From: Rhizobium sp.
GTDB lineage: Bacteria; Pseudomonadota; Alphaproteobacteria; Rhizobiales; Rhizobiaceae
Direction of reading: 5' to 3'
Length of the DNA: 64,000 nt
NCBI GenBank assembly: GCA_002796995.1
Contig: PEKW01000002.1
Coordinates: 567,990 to 631,989 of the forward strand
Shown here: positions 27,600-37,223 of the stretch, piece after piece
Numbering within the stretch: position 1 is the stretch's first letter
Layout: each line of letters begins with the position of its first letter
The notes under the pieces: generated by a model
Databases searched by the model: none
The model's input: the letters and a program-made list of their open reading frames with translations, nothing else
Told to the model about the DNA's origin: nothing
Program-made: the position numbers and the translations under genes

Positions 27600-28526
27600 T
27601 CAAAGGGCGGTTTGGGCGCGAAGGCGCGGGTCGAGCCAGCCATAGAGCAGGTCGACGATGAGATTGGAGACCACCATGGTCGCGGCGATCATCAACAGGA
27701 TGCACTGGACGACGGCGAGATCGCGGTTGGCGACGGACACCACCAGCAGGCGGCCGATGCCGGGCCACGAGAAGATCGACTCCACCACGACCGCGCCGGC
27801 GATCAGCGAGCCGACCATGAAGCCGACAATGGTGACGATCGGCACGGCGGCATTCGGCAGCGCGTGTTGCCAGACCACATCAGGCCATTTCAGCCCCTTG
27901 GCGGAGGCGGTGCGGATATAGGGCTGGCCCATCACCTCGATCATGGCGCTGCGCGAGAAGCGCGCGAGGATGCCGATCCCGCCAATGCTCATGGTGATCG
28001 TCGGCAGCAGGCCGTGCATCCAGGTGTCCTGTCCGCCGGAGGGAAGGAGGCCGAGGCTGACGGAAAAGATCAGCACCAGAAGCAGGCCCATGACGAAGGA
28101 CGGGATGGTGAAGCCGAGGATGGAGAGCATGATCACGCCGCGATCGATGATGCTCTGGCGGTGAAGTGCTGCATAGACGCCGGCCGGAATGCCGATCAGC
28201 AGTTTCAGAACGAGCGCCGGAATGGTGAGCTGCAGCGTCGCGGGAATGCGTTCCAGCACTAGCTGCAGGGCGGACGCCTTGTCGCGCATCGAAACGCCGA
28301 AATCGCCGCTGAAGATCGATCTGATGTAGGCGAGGTACTGGATCCAAAGCGGCTGATCGAGGCCCCAGGCCTTGCGGAAGGCGTCGACCGCATCCTGCGG
28401 CACGTCGGGGCCGAGCATGACCTGGGCGGGATCGCCCGACATGCGCAGCACGACGAAGGCGAAGGTGACGACGGCCAGGATGGTGATGAAGGCGCGCAGC
28501 AGGCGGGTGAAGACGAAGCGGATCAT
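27600..28526 (-). CDS. ABC importer permease, DppB/OppB type
   Basis: 308 aa from ATG 28526 with GGAG 6 bp upstream. Starts FVFTRLLRAFITILAVVTFAFVVLRMSGDP, the standard first span and G-D-P loop of the family; LGFTIPSFVMGLLLVLIFSV and the R-T-A-x-A-K-G-L cytoplasmic loop follow. Six membrane spans are predicted. Confidence 0.94.
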   Translation of the reverse strand: MIRFVFTRLLRAFITILAVVTFAFVVLRMSGDPAQVMLGPDVPQDAVDAFRKAWGLDQPLWIQYLAYIRSIFSGDFGVSMRDKASALQLVLERIPATLQLTIPALVLKLLIGIPAGVYAALHRQSIIDRGVIMLSILGFTIPSFVMGLLLVLIFSVSLGLLPSGGQDTWMHGLLPTITMSIGGIGILARFSRSAMIEVMGQPYIRTASAKGLKWPDVVWQHALPNAAVPIVTIVGFMVGSLIAGAVVVESIFSWPGIGRLLVVSVANRDLAVVQCILLMIAATMVVSNLIVDLLYGWLDPRLRAQTAL

Positions 28527-28536
28527 GGTCGTCTCC

Positions 28537-29523
28537 TTACGCGGCGAGCGGCGCGTCGGCGCCTTCGACGAGATGGCAGGCGGCGGTTCGCTGGACGCCG
28601 ATGGTGCGCAGCGCCGGCACGGTGGTGCGGCAGATGTCGGCTGCCAGCGGACAGCGGGGATGGAAGGCGCAGCCGGACGGCCGGTTGGCCGGGTTCGGCG
28701 GCTCGCCCTGCAGGATCGTCCGGCCGATGAGCGGTTTGCCCGGAACCGGCACGCTGGAGACAAGCGCCTGGGTATAGGGATGCTTCGGCGCGGCGAAGAT
28801 CACGTCGGAGGAGGCCTCCTCGACGATCCGGCCGAGATACATGACGGCGACGCGGTCGGCGATGTTGCGCACGACCTTCAGGTCATGACTGATGAACACC
28901 ATGGCGATGCCGTTGTCTTCCTGCAGGTCGCGCAGCATGTTGACCACCTGCGCCTGGATCGAGACGTCGAGCGCCGAGACCGGCTCGTCGCAGACCAGCA
29001 GTTTGGGGCGGGTGGCCAGCGCCCGGGCGATGACGGCACGCTGGCGCTGCCCGCCGGACAGTTCATGCGGGTAGCGGTCGGCCTGGTCGTGCCGCAGCCC
29101 GACGGCCGCCATCAGTGCCTCGACGCGGGCCGGGCGTTCGTCCTTCGGCAAGCGGTCGTGGATGTCGAGCGGTTCGCCGATCTGGGCGGCGATGGTGAGG
29201 CGTCGGTCGAGTGCGGCCAGCGGGTCCTGGTAGACGAGCTGCATCTTGGCTCTCAGCGCGCGCCATTCGGCGGTGCCGAATTCCGGCATGGGTTTGCCCT
29301 CGAAGGTCACCCTTCCCGACTGTGCCGGGTCGATGCCGAGCAGCATGCGCCCCAGCGTGGACTTGCCGGAGCCGGATTCGCCGACGATGCCGAGCGCCTC
29401 GCCCGGCATGACGTTCAGGGAAACGCCGTCGACGGCGCGAACGGGGGTCGGCTTGCCGAACAGACCGCGCCGCAATTGGTAGACGCGGGTGAGGCTGTCG
29501 GCCTTGATGAGGGGAGCAGTCAC
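28537..29523 (-). CDS. ABC importer ATPase, DppF/OppF type
   Basis: 328 aa; starts at a GTG placed directly after the TAA of the preceding gene, with GGAAGG inside that gene's end. Walker [10 protein letters not shown], signature [14 protein letters not shown], Walker [14 protein letters not shown]-switch [12 protein letters not shown]. The C-terminal oligopeptide/dipeptide extension with cysteines ([14 protein letters not shown]) is present, which in some family members binds an Fe-S cluster. Confidence 0.95.
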   Translation of the reverse strand: MTAPLIKADSLTRVYQLRRGLFGKPTPVRAVDGVSLNVMPGEALGIVGESGSGKSTLGRMLLGIDPAQSGRVTFEGKPMPEFGTAEWRALRAKMQLVYQDPLAALDRRLTIAAQIGEPLDIHDRLPKDERPARVEALMAAVGLRHDQADRYPHELSGGQRQRAVIARALATRPKLLVCDEPVSALDVSIQAQVVNMLRDLQEDNGIAMVFISHDLKVVRNIADRVAVMYLGRIVEEASSDVIFAAPKHPYTQALVSSVPVPGKPLIGRTILQGEPPNPANRPSGCAFHPRCPLAADICRTTVPALRTIGVQRTAACHLVEGADAPLAA

Positions 29524-30522
29524 TTATGCGCCTTCCAGGATCTTCGTCTTGACGGGGTGCGGGCGGGCGGCCGGAACGGGGCTGAAGCAGGCGAGCCGGC
29601 GGCCGTCCTCCATCGGTTCCAGCATCGGCCGCTGGTCGGTGCAGCCGTCGGTGGCGCGCGCACAGCGCGGGGCAAAGGCGCAGCCGGCCGACAGATGCTT
29701 CGGGTTGGGCACGGTGCCGGGGATCGGGATCAGCCGGTTGCGCGGGCCGTCGATGCGCGGGATCGCGTCGAACAGGCCGCGGGTATAGGGATGGCGCGGC
29801 TCGGAGAACAATTGCTCGATCGAGCCCTGCTCGACGATCCGCCCGGCATACATGACGCAGACACGCTCGCAGACCTGGGACACGGCGCCGAGGTCATGGC
29901 TGATGAACACGGTCGCCATGCCGGTCTCGGCGCGAAGGGCGATCAGCAGGTCGAGAATCTGCGCCTGGATCGTCGCGTCGAGCGCCGTGGTCGGTTCGTC
30001 GGCGATCAGAAGGTCCGGCTGTCCGGCCAGCGCCATGGCGATCATCAGCCGCTGGCACTGGCCGCCGGAGAATTCGTGCGAATAGAGATCGAAGCGCCGC
30101 CGGGCGTCGGGAATGCCGACCATGTCCAGTAGCCGAAGGGCTTCCGCCTTGGCGGCGGCCCCATGGAGCCCGCGATGAAGGACGAGCGCCTCGGTGATCT
30201 GCCTGCCGATGCGCAGCACCGGATTGAGCGAACTTGATGGATCCTGGAAGATCATCGCGACACGCCCGCCGCGCACGCTTTCCAGCGCCTGACGCGGGGC
30301 GCCGCAGACCTCGCGTCCCTCGACGCGAACCGAGCCGGAGACGCTCGCCTTGCCCGGCAGCAGGCCGAGCGCCGCAAGCCAGGTCACCGACTTCCCGCAG
30401 CCGGATTCGCCGACCAGGCCCAGCGCCTCGCCGGGTTTCACGTCGAGATCGATGCCGTGCAGGACCTGAACGCCGTCGAAGGCGACTTTCAGATTGCGAA
30501 GTTCCACGAGATTGGGGCTCAT
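29524..30522 (-). CDS. ABC importer ATPase, DppD/OppD type
   Basis: 332 aa from ATG 30522, with AAGGTG 7 bp upstream. Walker A GESGCGKSV (a valine replaces the usual second S/T, but the lysine and first threonine-equivalent position are occupied by K-S), signature FSGGQCQRLMIAMA, Walker B LLIADEPTTALD, C-terminal CAFAPRCARATDGC. Together with the next gene it forms the asymmetric ATPase pair of a Dpp/Opp importer. Confidence 0.94.
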   Translation of the reverse strand: MSPNLVELRNLKVAFDGVQVLHGIDLDVKPGEALGLVGESGCGKSVTWLAALGLLPGKASVSGSVRVEGREVCGAPRQALESVRGGRVAMIFQDPSSSLNPVLRIGRQITEALVLHRGLHGAAAKAEALRLLDMVGIPDARRRFDLYSHEFSGGQCQRLMIAMALAGQPDLLIADEPTTALDATIQAQILDLLIALRAETGMATVFISHDLGAVSQVCERVCVMYAGRIVEQGSIEQLFSEPRHPYTRGLFDAIPRIDGPRNRLIPIPGTVPNPKHLSAGCAFAPRCARATDGCTDQRPMLEPMEDGRRLACFSPVPAARPHPVKTKILEGA

Positions 30523-30631
30523 TGCGGTCACCTTCTTCAAGGCCTGATGCGGCAAGGCCCTTGGCCCGCCGCTGCGGTTGCTGGAAGGGCAAATCCGGCG
30601 GCGCGGGCGCCGCCGGATCGAGCTGGAGCGA

Positions 30632-32266
30632 TCACATCGTCCAGTTGTTGGAGCGGAAGTCCATGGCGAAGGCGGGGGCCGCCTTCCACTTGAGCGAGGA
30701 CTTCATGCCGGTGAACACGGCGTTCTGGTGCAGGACCTGATAGGCCGGGTCTTCGCGCTCGCAGATTTCCAGCATGCGGGCATAGGCCTTCTTGCGCAGC
30801 GCGCGGTCGGTCGAGGTTTCCAGCACGACCGACAACTCGTTCATCTCGGCGTTGGTCCAGTCCTTCTTCTGCTGCATCTCGCCGTTCGGGCCGAACTGCG
30901 TGACCATCGGGGTTACCGGGTCGTTGATGTTGGCCGAGGCCGACCAGTCGCGCACGCCCTTGACACCTTCCGGATCGTGGATCTGCGCCCAGTTTTCCTT
31001 CATCTGGATCTCGACGTTGAGGCCGACCTGCTTCCACATCTCGACCATGACCTGACCATTGGCGGTCTGGTTGGTGTAGTAGTTGTTGAGCAGGCGGTAG
31101 GGGATGGCGTCGCCCTTGTAACCGGCCTGCTTCAACAGGTCCTGAGCGAGCTGCGGATTGTATTCCGGTGCAGCCCAGCCGTCGATGAACATGTCCGTCG
31201 TCTTGAAGATGTCGAACTGCAGACCTGGCGGAACCACGGTCTGACCGCCCCATAGCGCGTCGACGATCGCCTTGCGATCAATCGCATGGGTCATGGCGCG
31301 ACGTACCAGCGGGTTGGCGAGGATCTCGTTCTGGGTGTTGAACACCGAGATGCGGTGGTTGAGGATGGTCGAGTTCTGAACCTCGAAGCCCGAGGCGGCC
31401 TGGACGGTCGCGATCTGGTCCGGCGGCAGGTCGCAGGCGAAGTCGTACTGGCCGGAAAGCAGGCCGTTGACGCGCGAGGCGACTTCCGGAACCTCGACGA
31501 AGCGGATTTCCTCGAGCGGCGGGCGGCCACCCCAGTATTCATCGAAGGCGACGAGGGTGAGCGAAACGTCCGGCTTGTAGTCGCCGACCATGTAGGGGCC
31601 GGTGGTGATCGGCTTGCGCGCCCAGTCGGCATAGGTGGCGGCTTCGTCCCAGGCGCGGCGGTTGGCGATCTGGCTGCCGCCGGAATAGAGGCGTCCTTCC
31701 AGCGTCACGTCCGGCGTCGCGTTGTGGAAACGCACGGTGTACTTGTCGACGGCTTCGACGCCGGCAAGTGCCGGCCAAAGACGGCGGCCGATGCCCGGAA
31801 CGGCAGCCGGCAGTTCCTTGACGGTGGTCGGCTTGTTGTCGGATTCGAAGATCGTCTTGCCGCCCTTCGGCTCGGTATTGCCGAACACGCGCTCCTTGGA
31901 GAAGGAGAAGACGACGTCTTCGGCGGTCAGCTCGTCGCCATTATGGAACTTGACGCCCTGGCGCAGTTTCAGCTCGAGCGTCTTGTCGTCGATGCGCTTC
32001 CACTCGGTGGCGAGGCCGGGAACCGGGCCCTGGTTGCCCATCCAGTCGCGCAGGATCAGGCCTTCCCAGAAGTTCGGGAAGAAGACGCGTTCACCGACGT
32101 TCGACTGCTCGTTCCAGATGTCGAGCGTGTTGTTGTTGGTGATCTTCTGCACGGCAATCGTGACCGAAGGGCGCTTGCCCTGGGCGAAGCTCATGCGCGG
32201 CAGGATCAGGCTGCCGGTGGCTGCGCCGATCAGTCCAAGCGCGCCGCGTCGATTGATGGAAAGCAT
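30632..32266 (-). CDS. periplasmic solute-binding protein, family 5 (DppA/OppA type)
   Basis: 544 aa, preceded by AAGGAGG. The N-terminus SINRRGALGLIGAATGS with cleavage after S-F-A is Tat-like (twin R). The mature part has the family-5 pattern: LDIWNEQSNVGERVFFPNFWEGL, LRQGVKFHNGDELTAEDVVFSF and AMTHAIDRKAIVDALWGG. First gene of the eight-gene minus-strand operon (binding protein, two ATPases, two permeases, phosphodiesterase, isomerase, LacI). Family-5 proteins bind peptides but also sugars and glycerol-linked compounds, so the name does not fix the ligand. Confidence 0.94.
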   Translation of the reverse strand: MLSINRRGALGLIGAATGSLILPRMSFAQGKRPSVTIAVQKITNNNTLDIWNEQSNVGERVFFPNFWEGLILRDWMGNQGPVPGLATEWKRIDDKTLELKLRQGVKFHNGDELTAEDVVFSFSKERVFGNTEPKGGKTIFESDNKPTTVKELPAAVPGIGRRLWPALAGVEAVDKYTVRFHNATPDVTLEGRLYSGGSQIANRRAWDEAATYADWARKPITTGPYMVGDYKPDVSLTLVAFDEYWGGRPPLEEIRFVEVPEVASRVNGLLSGQYDFACDLPPDQIATVQAASGFEVQNSTILNHRISVFNTQNEILANPLVRRAMTHAIDRKAIVDALWGGQTVVPPGLQFDIFKTTDMFIDGWAAPEYNPQLAQDLLKQAGYKGDAIPYRLLNNYYTNQTANGQVMVEMWKQVGLNVEIQMKENWAQIHDPEGVKGVRDWSASANINDPVTPMVTQFGPNGEMQQKKDWTNAEMNELSVVLETSTDRALRKKAYARMLEICEREDPAYQVLHQNAVFTGMKSSLKWKAAPAFAMDFRSNNWTM

Positions 32267-32399
32267 CGAAATCCTCCTTTTGGGATGGGTTCACTCGAAA
32301 ACAGAGACCTTCCTCTTGCGCGTCTCGAGTGTCGGTTTGTTAATGGCATCGTGAATTTTGCATGACGGGACACGCCGCGGAGGCCGCGGCGGGCATCGC

Positions 32400-33119
32400 T
32401 CAGACGGGCAGGGGCAGATCCTGCGGATCGCGCACCAGATGCGGATGCGGGTCTGCCGAAAGGACGGCATCAAAAGCGCGCGAAAGTTCGTCCGCGCCGG
32501 TTACGACGAGCATCGCGCCGGCATCGGCGAGCACGGCGCGGCGCCCTTCGCGCGGATCTGCCGGATCGACGAACCCGATCGCCCGCATTCCGGCCGCCAC
32601 CGCGCCGGTGATGCCGTGCGGGCTGTCGTCGACGACCAGGCAGCGGGCCGGGTCGACGCCAAGTGCTTCGGCGCAGAGCAGGAAGAGATCGGGCGCCGGC
32701 TTGGGCGCCGCCACCATTTCGGCGCTGAAGATATGCGGATCGAACGCGTCCCACAGGTCGAACAGGCCGAGGCTGTTGCGCAACCGTTCCAGCGTGCTGT
32801 TGGACGCCACGCATTTGCGCTGAGGCAGCGAGCGGATCAGCGCGTCCATGCCCGGCATCGGCTGGAGCGAGCGGGAAAACTCCGCATAGAGATGATCGCG
32901 CGATCGGGCGAAGGCCTGGTCCACGTCCACGACGCCGAGCTCGTCGAGGCAGATGCGCCGGGCGTCGCTCTCCGAATAGCCGGTGAAGCGCTGGTGGACC
33001 TCGGCATGCGAGATCGCCACGCCGGCGGACTGCAGCGACTGCCAGAAGACGCGGCTCGCGACCGGCTCGCTGTCGATCAGCACGCCGTCGCAATCGAAGA
33101 TGAGGAGGTCCGCCGTCAT
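32400..33119 (-). CDS. HAD-superfamily phosphatase (subfamily IA)
   Basis: 239 aa. Motif I DCDGVLIDS (nucleophile D9, acid D11), helical cap up to ~90, motif II S-N-S-T, motif III lysine in AAPKPAPD, motif IV VVDDSPHG. Size and cap match beta-phosphoglucomutase/GPP-like sugar-phosphate phosphatases. It is divergent from the SorC-type regulator and 133 bp upstream of the binding-protein gene, so it may be expressed with the transport operon or on its own. Substrate unknown. Confidence 0.88.
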   Translation of the reverse strand: MTADLLIFDCDGVLIDSEPVASRVFWQSLQSAGVAISHAEVHQRFTGYSESDARRICLDELGVVDVDQAFARSRDHLYAEFSRSLQPMPGMDALIRSLPQRKCVASNSTLERLRNSLGLFDLWDAFDPHIFSAEMVAAPKPAPDLFLLCAEALGVDPARCLVVDDSPHGITGAVAAGMRAIGFVDPADPREGRRAVLADAGAMLVVTGADELSRAFDAVLSADPHPHLVRDPQDLPLPV

Positions 33120-33254
33120 GAAAATCCGCTGCCTGTATATGGGCGATGGCCGGTCCTTGTGGAAAATGCCGCGCCGCCGCCAAATCGATTGCCGACCGCA
33201 GGGCTTTCCGGGACATTGCCTTCGGCCCCGCGGTCATCTATGCGGAGTCTCTAG

Positions 33255-33268
33255 GTTACATATGTTAC
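33255..33268. promoter_or_regulatory. candidate SorC-regulator operator
   Basis: GTTACATATGTTAC, a direct repeat of GTTAC containing the palindrome ACATATGT, followed at 33273 by GTGTGACATTTGATC. It lies between the divergent phosphatase and regulator genes, where autoregulation would act. Low confidence. Confidence 0.3.
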
Positions 33269-33298
33269 GTCAGTGTGACATTTGATCGAGGACGCGAA

Positions 33299-34240
33299 TT
33301 GGACAATCAGGAACTCATGGTGCGGGCGTCGTGGCTCTACCACGTCGAGGGTTTGACCCAGGCGCAGATCGGCGAACGCATGAGCCTCACCCGGCGGCGG
33401 GTGAACGAACTCCTGGGCGAGGCGCTGGAGAAGGGTGTCGTGCGCATCAGCTTCAGTTCGCCGCTCGCCGAAAACGTCGCGCTGGAGGCGCGCCTGTGCA
33501 GCCGTTTTGGCCTGGAGGAGGCGGTGGTCGCGCCGACCCCGTCGGACCCGGCCCACATGCACGCCGTCATCGGCCGCGCCGCCGCCGCCTTCCTCGACCG
33601 TGTGGTGCAGACCCGCAAGCCGCGCGCGATCGGCGTCGGCTGGGGCGCGACCCTGCACGAGACGGTGCAGCACATGACCGGCGCGAACGAGCCGGACATG
33701 CGGATACGGTCGCTGATGGGCGGGCTGACGCGCGGTTCGGAGATCAACACCTTCGAGATCGTCCGCAGCTTCGCCAAGGTGCTGAACGCCAAATGCCACT
33801 ATTTCGCAGCACCGATCTATGCCGGCAGCGAGGAGGCGCATGACGTCATCATGGCCCAGCCGGTCTTCCAGGAGTTCCTGCGCGACGGTTCGAACGTCGA
33901 TCTGTCCTTCCTCAGCGTCGGCGACGTGACGGGCAAGTCATTGCAGGTCCGCTACGGTCTGCCGTCGCAGACGGATATCGGCGAACTGGTCGCGGCCGGT
34001 GCCGTCGGCGATCTGCTCGGACGTTACCTCGATGCCGAAGGGCAACCGGTCGACCATCCGCTGAACCGCCAGGTGATTTCGCCCGATCTTCAGGCCTATC
34101 GCGGCATCCCCAGCCGCATCATCGCCTCCGGCGGACCGCACAAACACGCCATCCTGCGCGCCACCGCAAGGGCAGGGTTAGCCACAGCAATCATAACCGA
34201 CGCCGACAGCGCCCGCTGGCTGCTGGACGAGGGGGAGTGA
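33299..34240 (+). CDS. SorC-family sugar-binding transcriptional regulator
   Basis: 313 aa from a TTG with GAGGA 7 bp upstream; ATG 33317 (AGGA upstream) is the alternative. Residues ~8-55 are the helix-turn-helix (ASWLYHVEGLTQAQIGERM, RRRVNELLGEAL). Residues ~70-305 are the sugar-phosphate-binding domain (AIGVGWGATLHETV, SVGDVTG, GIPSRIIASGGPHKHAILRA). SorC regulators control polyol and sugar catabolism. It marks the end of native chromosome before the integrated element. Confidence 0.9.
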   Translation: MDNQELMVRASWLYHVEGLTQAQIGERMSLTRRRVNELLGEALEKGVVRISFSSPLAENVALEARLCSRFGLEEAVVAPTPSDPAHMHAVIGRAAAAFLDRVVQTRKPRAIGVGWGATLHETVQHMTGANEPDMRIRSLMGGLTRGSEINTFEIVRSFAKVLNAKCHYFAAPIYAGSEEAHDVIMAQPVFQEFLRDGSNVDLSFLSVGDVTGKSLQVRYGLPSQTDIGELVAAGAVGDLLGRYLDAEGQPVDHPLNRQVISPDLQAYRGIPSRIIASGGPHKHAILRATARAGLATAIITDADSARWLLDEGE

Positions 34241-34264
34241 GGCGGCAGAGTGATGAGGAAAGAT

Positions 34265-34281
34265 TGGCTGGGGAACCTGGA
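34265..34281. repeat. left attachment site (displaced 3' end of tRNA-Gln)
   Basis: 17-bp exact copy of bases 58571-58587, lying between the SorC gene and the integrase start. Only the last 17 bases of the tRNA, including CCA, are present, which is what remains of attP/attB crossover at a tRNA 3' end. Confidence 0.88.
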
Positions 34282-34397
34282 AAGTAATCCAACTTTCATC
34301 AAGGCCTTGATGCGAAACAACCTATTGCAAGTAAACAGCTTATTTTCTACGGCTGTTCCGGTTGGATGTTCCGGAATAGTGCTGCGGATGGGTGGAA

Positions 34398-36212
34398 ATG
34401 GCAAGGGCCACATATCTCGACCGGCGTGGTGCAACCTACTACGCGAGACTGGATGTCCCGCTTGACCTTGTGGGTCACTATGGCACCACGACACGCAAGA
34501 AGTCCCTCCGAACCAAGGACGAGAATGAGGCGAAGAAGCTGCTCTGGCCTGTCATAGAGAGCTGGCGCGCTGAGTTCGAGGAGGTTCGCGCCCGTCGGGA
34601 GATCACAGACGATGACAAGGCGCTTGCCGTCTGGCAGGACTACGAGGCGACGATTGGCGGCTACGACCGCAAGCAGCGGGCCATGCCGACGCCCGACGCC
34701 GCGGCCGCGGAATTGCAGCGCCTCTATCGGCGGATCGACATGGGGGAAATCAGCTCCGACGATTTCGTCGGCATGATCAACGCCTATACCGACTATGAGC
34801 TGATGCTTCGGGCCAGGACCGATGACGCGAACCTGCGCGGGCGCCGTCTGCATGCCCTCAAGGGTGCGCTTACGTCCGGCGATGCGAATTTGATCGAGCC
34901 GGCAGTGAAGGACTTCATTTCGCGACACCGGCTCCTTGTCGATGCCGGTTCCGACGAATATCGCGAGCTTTGCGTCCTGATGATGCGGGCGGAGATCGAG
35001 GGACTTCAGCGCACTCTTGAACGCGACACGGGCGATTTCACCGGAACCCCGAAAGACCCGATCGTCAGGCCCGCGAGCGGTAAAATCCGTGAGGCCGCGG
35101 CTCCCGGTGAGACGATCATGGAGCTCTTCGATATCTACGCCCGCGAGAACCCGAACCAGGTCAAGCCCGACACACTGGCGCAAGCGCGCCGGGACGTTGG
35201 CCTGTTCGTGGAATATGTCGGCAGCACATTTCCGGTCCACAGGATCGACAAGAAGGCTGTCCGCGAATGGAAAGCACTTCTGCTCCAGTATCCGATCAAG
35301 GCGAGCGAGACGAATGCCTTTGATGGCATGTCTCGGTCGCAGATCGTCAAGCACAACGAAACGGTGAAGAAGCCGACGATCAGCACGACCACTGTCAACC
35401 GCTACCTGTCCGGCTTCAGCGCCTTCTGCACCTGGCTGACTAACCACGGCTACCTGACGGCGAACCCGGCCGCCGACATGTTCCTCAAAAAGTCCAAGGA
35501 GAAGACGACCAAGCCCTTCACGGTGGATGAGATGAACGTCTTGTTCAAATCGCCGTTCTTCACCGGATGCCAGAATGATGATGCCCCTCGTTTCTGGAGC
35601 AAGCCAGGCAATGTCCTGATCAGAGATCACCGCTTTTGGGTGCCTCTGATCATGCTGTTTTCCGGCGCGCGCCCGGCGGAGATCGCGCAGCTTGGCATTG
35701 ACGATGTTCGCCAGGACCGCGGTCACTGGATCATGCACATCACGACTGAGGGCGATGGGGACAAGTCCGTTAAGACCGCTGGCTCGATGCGTGTCGTGCC
35801 TGTTCATCCCGAATTGGTGAAGCTCGGGTTGCTGACGCATCATGCCGATCTGAAAAAACAGGGAGAGAAGCGGTTTTTCCCGCTGGCTGAACGCAACGAG
35901 CGCGGCCAGATGATTGCCACGTTTAGCCGAGACTTCCCGCGCTACCTCACGAAGATCGGGTTGAAGGAAGGCCGTGGCTTGTCGCTTTACAGTTTCCGGC
36001 ATGGGGCGGCTGACGCCCTCCGTCGTGCTGGCTTTCTTGACGAGCAGTTCGGCTTCATCCTAGGGCACACGTCCGGCACGATGACGCAGCGTTATGGGAC
36101 GCTGCCCCAAGGGATGCTTGAGCAGCGAGTGGAACTGGTAAACTCGATTTCTTACCCGGGATTGGTGATTGACCACTTGAAGACAGCAGATATGGAAGAG
36201 GAGGCGGCTTAG
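34398..36212 (+). CDS. int: tyrosine site-specific recombinase (integrase)
   Basis: 604 aa from ATG 34398; a GTG two codons earlier is possible. The N-terminal ~230 residues (AxYLDRRGATYYARLDVPLDL start, then helical) are the type seen in rhizobial 'DUF6538-like' integrases. A SAM-like core-binding domain spans ~235-370 and the catalytic domain ~375-600. Catalytic residues visible: R425 (SGARPAEIAQL), Y-S-F-R534-H (box II), H557 (LGHTSG) and nucleophile Y566 (TQRYG). It is 117 bp from the left att site and should excise or insert the island at tRNA-Gln. Confidence 0.92.
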   Translation: MARATYLDRRGATYYARLDVPLDLVGHYGTTTRKKSLRTKDENEAKKLLWPVIESWRAEFEEVRARREITDDDKALAVWQDYEATIGGYDRKQRAMPTPDAAAAELQRLYRRIDMGEISSDDFVGMINAYTDYELMLRARTDDANLRGRRLHALKGALTSGDANLIEPAVKDFISRHRLLVDAGSDEYRELCVLMMRAEIEGLQRTLERDTGDFTGTPKDPIVRPASGKIREAAAPGETIMELFDIYARENPNQVKPDTLAQARRDVGLFVEYVGSTFPVHRIDKKAVREWKALLLQYPIKASETNAFDGMSRSQIVKHNETVKKPTISTTTVNRYLSGFSAFCTWLTNHGYLTANPAADMFLKKSKEKTTKPFTVDEMNVLFKSPFFTGCQNDDAPRFWSKPGNVLIRDHRFWVPLIMLFSGARPAEIAQLGIDDVRQDRGHWIMHITTEGDGDKSVKTAGSMRVVPVHPELVKLGLLTHHADLKKQGEKRFFPLAERNERGQMIATFSRDFPRYLTKIGLKEGRGLSLYSFRHGAADALRRAGFLDEQFGFILGHTSGTMTQRYGTLPQGMLEQRVELVNSISYPGLVIDHLKTADMEEEAA

Positions 36213-36350
36213 CCCGTCTTCCAGCGCTCCACTCGCATCCGTTCAATCGGACGGCCCTATCCAGAAGCGCGGCCATTAGCGCCCCTTCTTCATACTCGGG
36301 ACGGGTCACGCCGGACAGCGAGGCGTGCGAGCTTTCACATAGGCGCAAGG

Positions 36351-37223
36351 TTATTGCCCTGACAAGGCTGCAACGTTCTTGGGTCTTCGGATGGCTCGGC
36401 TAATCCAAGAGGCCACCGTAGCCTTCTGACCGGAGCCATCACGATCCTCCCGCTCGGCGATGCCTTCAGACGATCTTGCAAACACTCGCTCAACCTCTTC
36501 CCGAAGGTTCTCCGGAGACAGGAAAGTCAGATCCACTATCTGGTTCCGCAACCTCAGGAGCTTGGTGGCGCGCCGCATGACATCTTCCATCCGTCCTCGC
36601 CCAATCCGCTCAGCGGTATCGATCCATCCCTGCGCGATTGCCCTTGCGAGCTGGGGATGGGATGCGATGGAAGCGCGCTCGAAGATCTGAACCATCGCAT
36701 CCTCACTTAGGCTTTCGAGCAGATGCCATCGCTCCTCGCGAGCGGCCTCGCCCAGATCGAGGGTACGGCCGCGGATCCACAGTCTCTGGAAGGTGTTGCG
36801 GACGCCACCTGCGAAGCGGCCATGTTGTCTCGCTGAGTAGCGCCACACGACAACCTCCTGGAGCACGATGCATGACAGGAAGGCCCAAGTGTCATCACGC
36901 AGAAATTCCGGAGAGTGCATTTGCTGATGCGATGCAAGCCACTTCGCTGCTGCGACGTCGAACCCAGCCTTCTGCCTGTCTGATGCTGGAGTTGGAAATC
37001 CATGCTGCCCTGCGATCGCTATCAGCTGCACGCGGATTTCGTCGACCAGTTCGGGTGACAGGGAGCCGCCGCTCGCGGCACACCAGATCCACGCCTCATA
37101 CTCGCTGCGGCGTCTTTCCAAATCCATCCGGTCGGAATGTTCTTCGGTAAGCCGATCGAGATCATCCAGGCAGCGCGTGACCCCAACATCATTCAGCCGA
37201 GGGATTAGTCTCACGTTGCTCAT
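36351..37223 (-). CDS. accessory protein of the GHKL/Z1 system (DUF6339-like)
   Basis: 290 aa from ATG 37223, overlapping the stop of the gene upstream by 4 bp. Mostly alpha-helical, charged, no membrane segment and no catalytic motif I can name. Segments such as EEHSDRMDLERRRSEYEAWIW and FLSCIVLQEVVVWRY recall DUF6339 proteins that I associate with Z1-type loci; this is recall, not a search. Last gene of a five-gene, tightly overlapping operon with the ATPases and methyltransferase direction, so it is likely part of the same defence system. Confidence 0.6.
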   Translation of the reverse strand: MSNVRLIPRLNDVGVTRCLDDLDRLTEEHSDRMDLERRRSEYEAWIWCAASGGSLSPELVDEIRVQLIAIAGQHGFPTPASDRQKAGFDVAAAKWLASHQQMHSPEFLRDDTWAFLSCIVLQEVVVWRYSARQHGRFAGGVRNTFQRLWIRGRTLDLGEAAREERWHLLESLSEDAMVQIFERASIASHPQLARAIAQGWIDTAERIGRGRMEDVMRRATKLLRLRNQIVDLTFLSPENLREEVERVFARSSEGIAEREDRDGSGQKATVASWISRAIRRPKNVAALSGQ

